Origin: TMED14 sp041158165
GTDB taxonomy: Bacteria > Bacteroidota > Bacteroidia > Flavobacteriales > Schleiferiaceae
Direction: 5' to 3'
Assembly: GCA_041158165.1 (NCBI GenBank)
Contig: JBEBBW010000064.1
Span: 1-5,052, forward strand
Length of the DNA stretch: 5,052 bases
Shown here piece by piece: positions 4,103-5,052 of this stretch; position 1 is the stretch's first letter; the number at the start of each line of letters is the position of its first letter. The position numbers and the translations under genes are program-made. The notes beneath the pieces were generated by a model that worked only from the letters and a program-made list of their open reading frames with translations, had not been told where the DNA came from and made no database searches.

Positions 4103-5052
4103 ATGTACCTCGTTTTTGACACTGAAACCACCGGATTACCAAGGGATTGGAATGCTCCCTTGCACGATTTGGACAACTGGCCACGAGTCGTTCAGGTCGC
4201 GTGGCAGCTTCACGCGGCCGACGGGTCCCTGGTAGAAGCTCGTGATTTCCTGGTTCAACCTGACGGATTTAATATTCCGTTCGGGGCCGAAGAGATCCAC
4301 GGCATTAGTACCGAGCTCGCGCGCAGCGAGGGGGTGCCCGCAACGGAGGCCTTGGGCGCCTTTCGCGCGGCGCTGGACCAGACCCAGTTCATGGTCGGCC
4401 ACAACCTCAAGTTTGACCTGAACGCCCTGGGGGCGGAGTTCCTGCGGCTGGGATGGGACGAGTCGTGGATTCAGAAGCCCGTGCTCGACACGATGACGCC
4501 CCAAACCGCGGCCTTGGTCGGGATTCCGGGGCGCGGTGGGTTTAAGCCGCCAAAGCTGGGCGAGCTGCACGCAAAGCTCTTCGGCGAGGCCTTCGCCGAA
4601 GCCCACAACGCCACGGCTGACGTAGAGGCGACGGCTCGTTGCTTTTGGGAGTTGGTGCGCTCGCGCCATTGGCAGCCTGCCCAGTTGGGCGTGCAACCGG
4701 ACCAGCTCGAGGCCTTCATCGCGGCACATCCCAACTTGGTTTCGCCCGTTGGGCTAATCCACCGAAACCTGAAGCAGGCGAGTGCTTCGCTCAAGGCGAA
4801 GGCGTCCGCTCCGGCGGCGCCAGCTGTGCCCGCGGCAGCGGCAAAAGCGTCTGCTGCGGCTGATGGGGTTCCGTTCTTTCACCTCCACGTACACAGCCAG
4901 TTCAGTGTGCTTCAGGCCACGACGAAGGTTCCGGACCTAATTAAGCGCGCCGCAGCCGACGGCCAGCCTGCGGTGGCGCTGACCGACCTGGGCAACATGA
5001 TGGGCGCCTTCCAGTTCGTGCAGGGCGTGCAGTCCTACAACAAAAACCGCCC
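4103..5052 (+). CDS. dnaE: DNA polymerase III alpha subunit with fused N-terminal DEDDh exonuclease, 5' part (partial)
   Basis: Replicative polymerase catalytic subunit; the first 316 residues are visible and the gene runs off the window. Residues 1 to about 185 form a DnaQ-like 3'-5' proofreading exonuclease: Exo I FDTETTG with D6 and E8, Exo II VGHNLKFD with D105, and Exo III HNATADVEAT with H168 and D173, the DEDDh set. After a short helical region, an Ala/Pro/Lys-rich linker (about 227-254) leads into the PHP domain, beginning FFHLHVHSQFSVL (258-270) and VALTDLGNMMGAFQFV (291-306). PHP plus exonuclease identifies the fused DnaE seen in Bacteroidota rather than a stand-alone DnaQ. Two PHP metal-ligand positions are altered: Gln271 where active PHP domains have Asp, and Leu296 where they have His. 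The ATG at 4103 gives the expected MYLVFDTETTG start. The palm, fingers and clamp-binding regions lie beyond the window. Confidence 0.93.
   Translation, partial: MYLVFDTETTGLPRDWNAPLHDLDNWPRVVQVAWQLHAADGSLVEARDFLVQPDGFNIPFGAEEIHGISTELARSEGVPATEALGAFRAALDQTQFMVGHNLKFDLNALGAEFLRLGWDESWIQKPVLDTMTPQTAALVGIPGRGGFKPPKLGELHAKLFGEAFAEAHNATADVEATARCFWELVRSRHWQPAQLGVQPDQLEAFIAAHPNLVSPVGLIHRNLKQASASLKAKASAPAAPAVPAAAAKASAAADGVPFFHLHVHSQFSVLQATTKVPDLIKRAAADGQPAVALTDLGNMMGAFQFVQGVQSYNKNR
4579..4601. repeat. Perfect 9-bp inverted repeat inside dnaE
   Basis: CTTCGGCGA (4579-4587) and TCGCCGAAG (4593-4601) are exact reverse complements around GGCCT, able to form a GC-rich hairpin in DNA or mRNA. It encodes LFGEAFAE just before the conserved HNATAD exonuclease motif, so the repeat may only reflect codon choice over a repetitive peptide. 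No T-tract follows. Confidence 0.4.

Noticed and set aside
4136..4729. Long minus-strand open frame (197 codons) opposite the exonuclease domain of dnaE
   Set aside because: The + strand frame carries all DEDDh motifs; the antisense frame has no recognisable domain and is explained by GC-rich codon use.
4471..4863. Other open frames on both strands over dnaE (4471-4794 minus, 4639-4863 plus)
   Set aside because: They overlap the conserved exonuclease, linker and start of the PHP domain in other frames and show no domain-like sequence.

Overview
The window looks like a chromosomal housekeeping region of a Bacteroidota bacterium, probably Flavobacteriia or a close relative with unusually high GC for that group. 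Four signs point there. The small DUF4295 gene follows rpmB-rpmG. FtsY is short and lacks the acidic N-terminal domain. The AMP nucleosidase is the short, about 256-residue type. The DNA polymerase III alpha subunit opens with a fused DEDDh exonuclease. Two intergenic sites also resemble the Bacteroidota -7 promoter element TAnnTTTG, and most starts lack a well-placed Shine-Dalgarno sequence. All genes are on the + strand.

Layout: (1) 1-308, the 3' end of a CinA/PncC-type nicotinamide-nucleotide amidase gene. (2) 309-369, a short intergenic region with a TACATTTG promoter element. (3) 370-960, a ribosomal-protein cluster: rpmB (bL28), rpmG (bL33) and a 49-codon DUF4295 gene, closed by a strong intrinsic terminator at 985-1008. 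(4) 1027-4025, a tightly packed run of ftsY, amn and rimO with gaps of 5 and 9 nt. (5) 4026-4102, an intergenic region with a perfect DnaA-box 9-mer, a small dyad and a Bacteroidota-type promoter. (6) 4103 to the window end, the 5' part of dnaE: exonuclease domain, Ala-rich linker and the beginning of the PHP domain. No stretch over 300 bases lacks a gene.

Most of the genes share a translation theme: two large-subunit proteins plus a probable third, the SRP receptor that docks ribosomes at the membrane, and RimO, which modifies ribosomal protein uS12. The AMP nucleosidase between ftsY and rimO is the functional outsider. dnaE appears to be a separate transcription unit with its own control region.

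I see no mobile element, CRISPR array, tRNA, rRNA or defence system, and I do not claim a new system here. The points most worth a second look are the DnaA box directly upstream of the replicative polymerase gene, the apparent loss of two PHP metal ligands in a polymerase with its own fused proofreading domain, and a terminator ending only 18 nt before the ftsY start.
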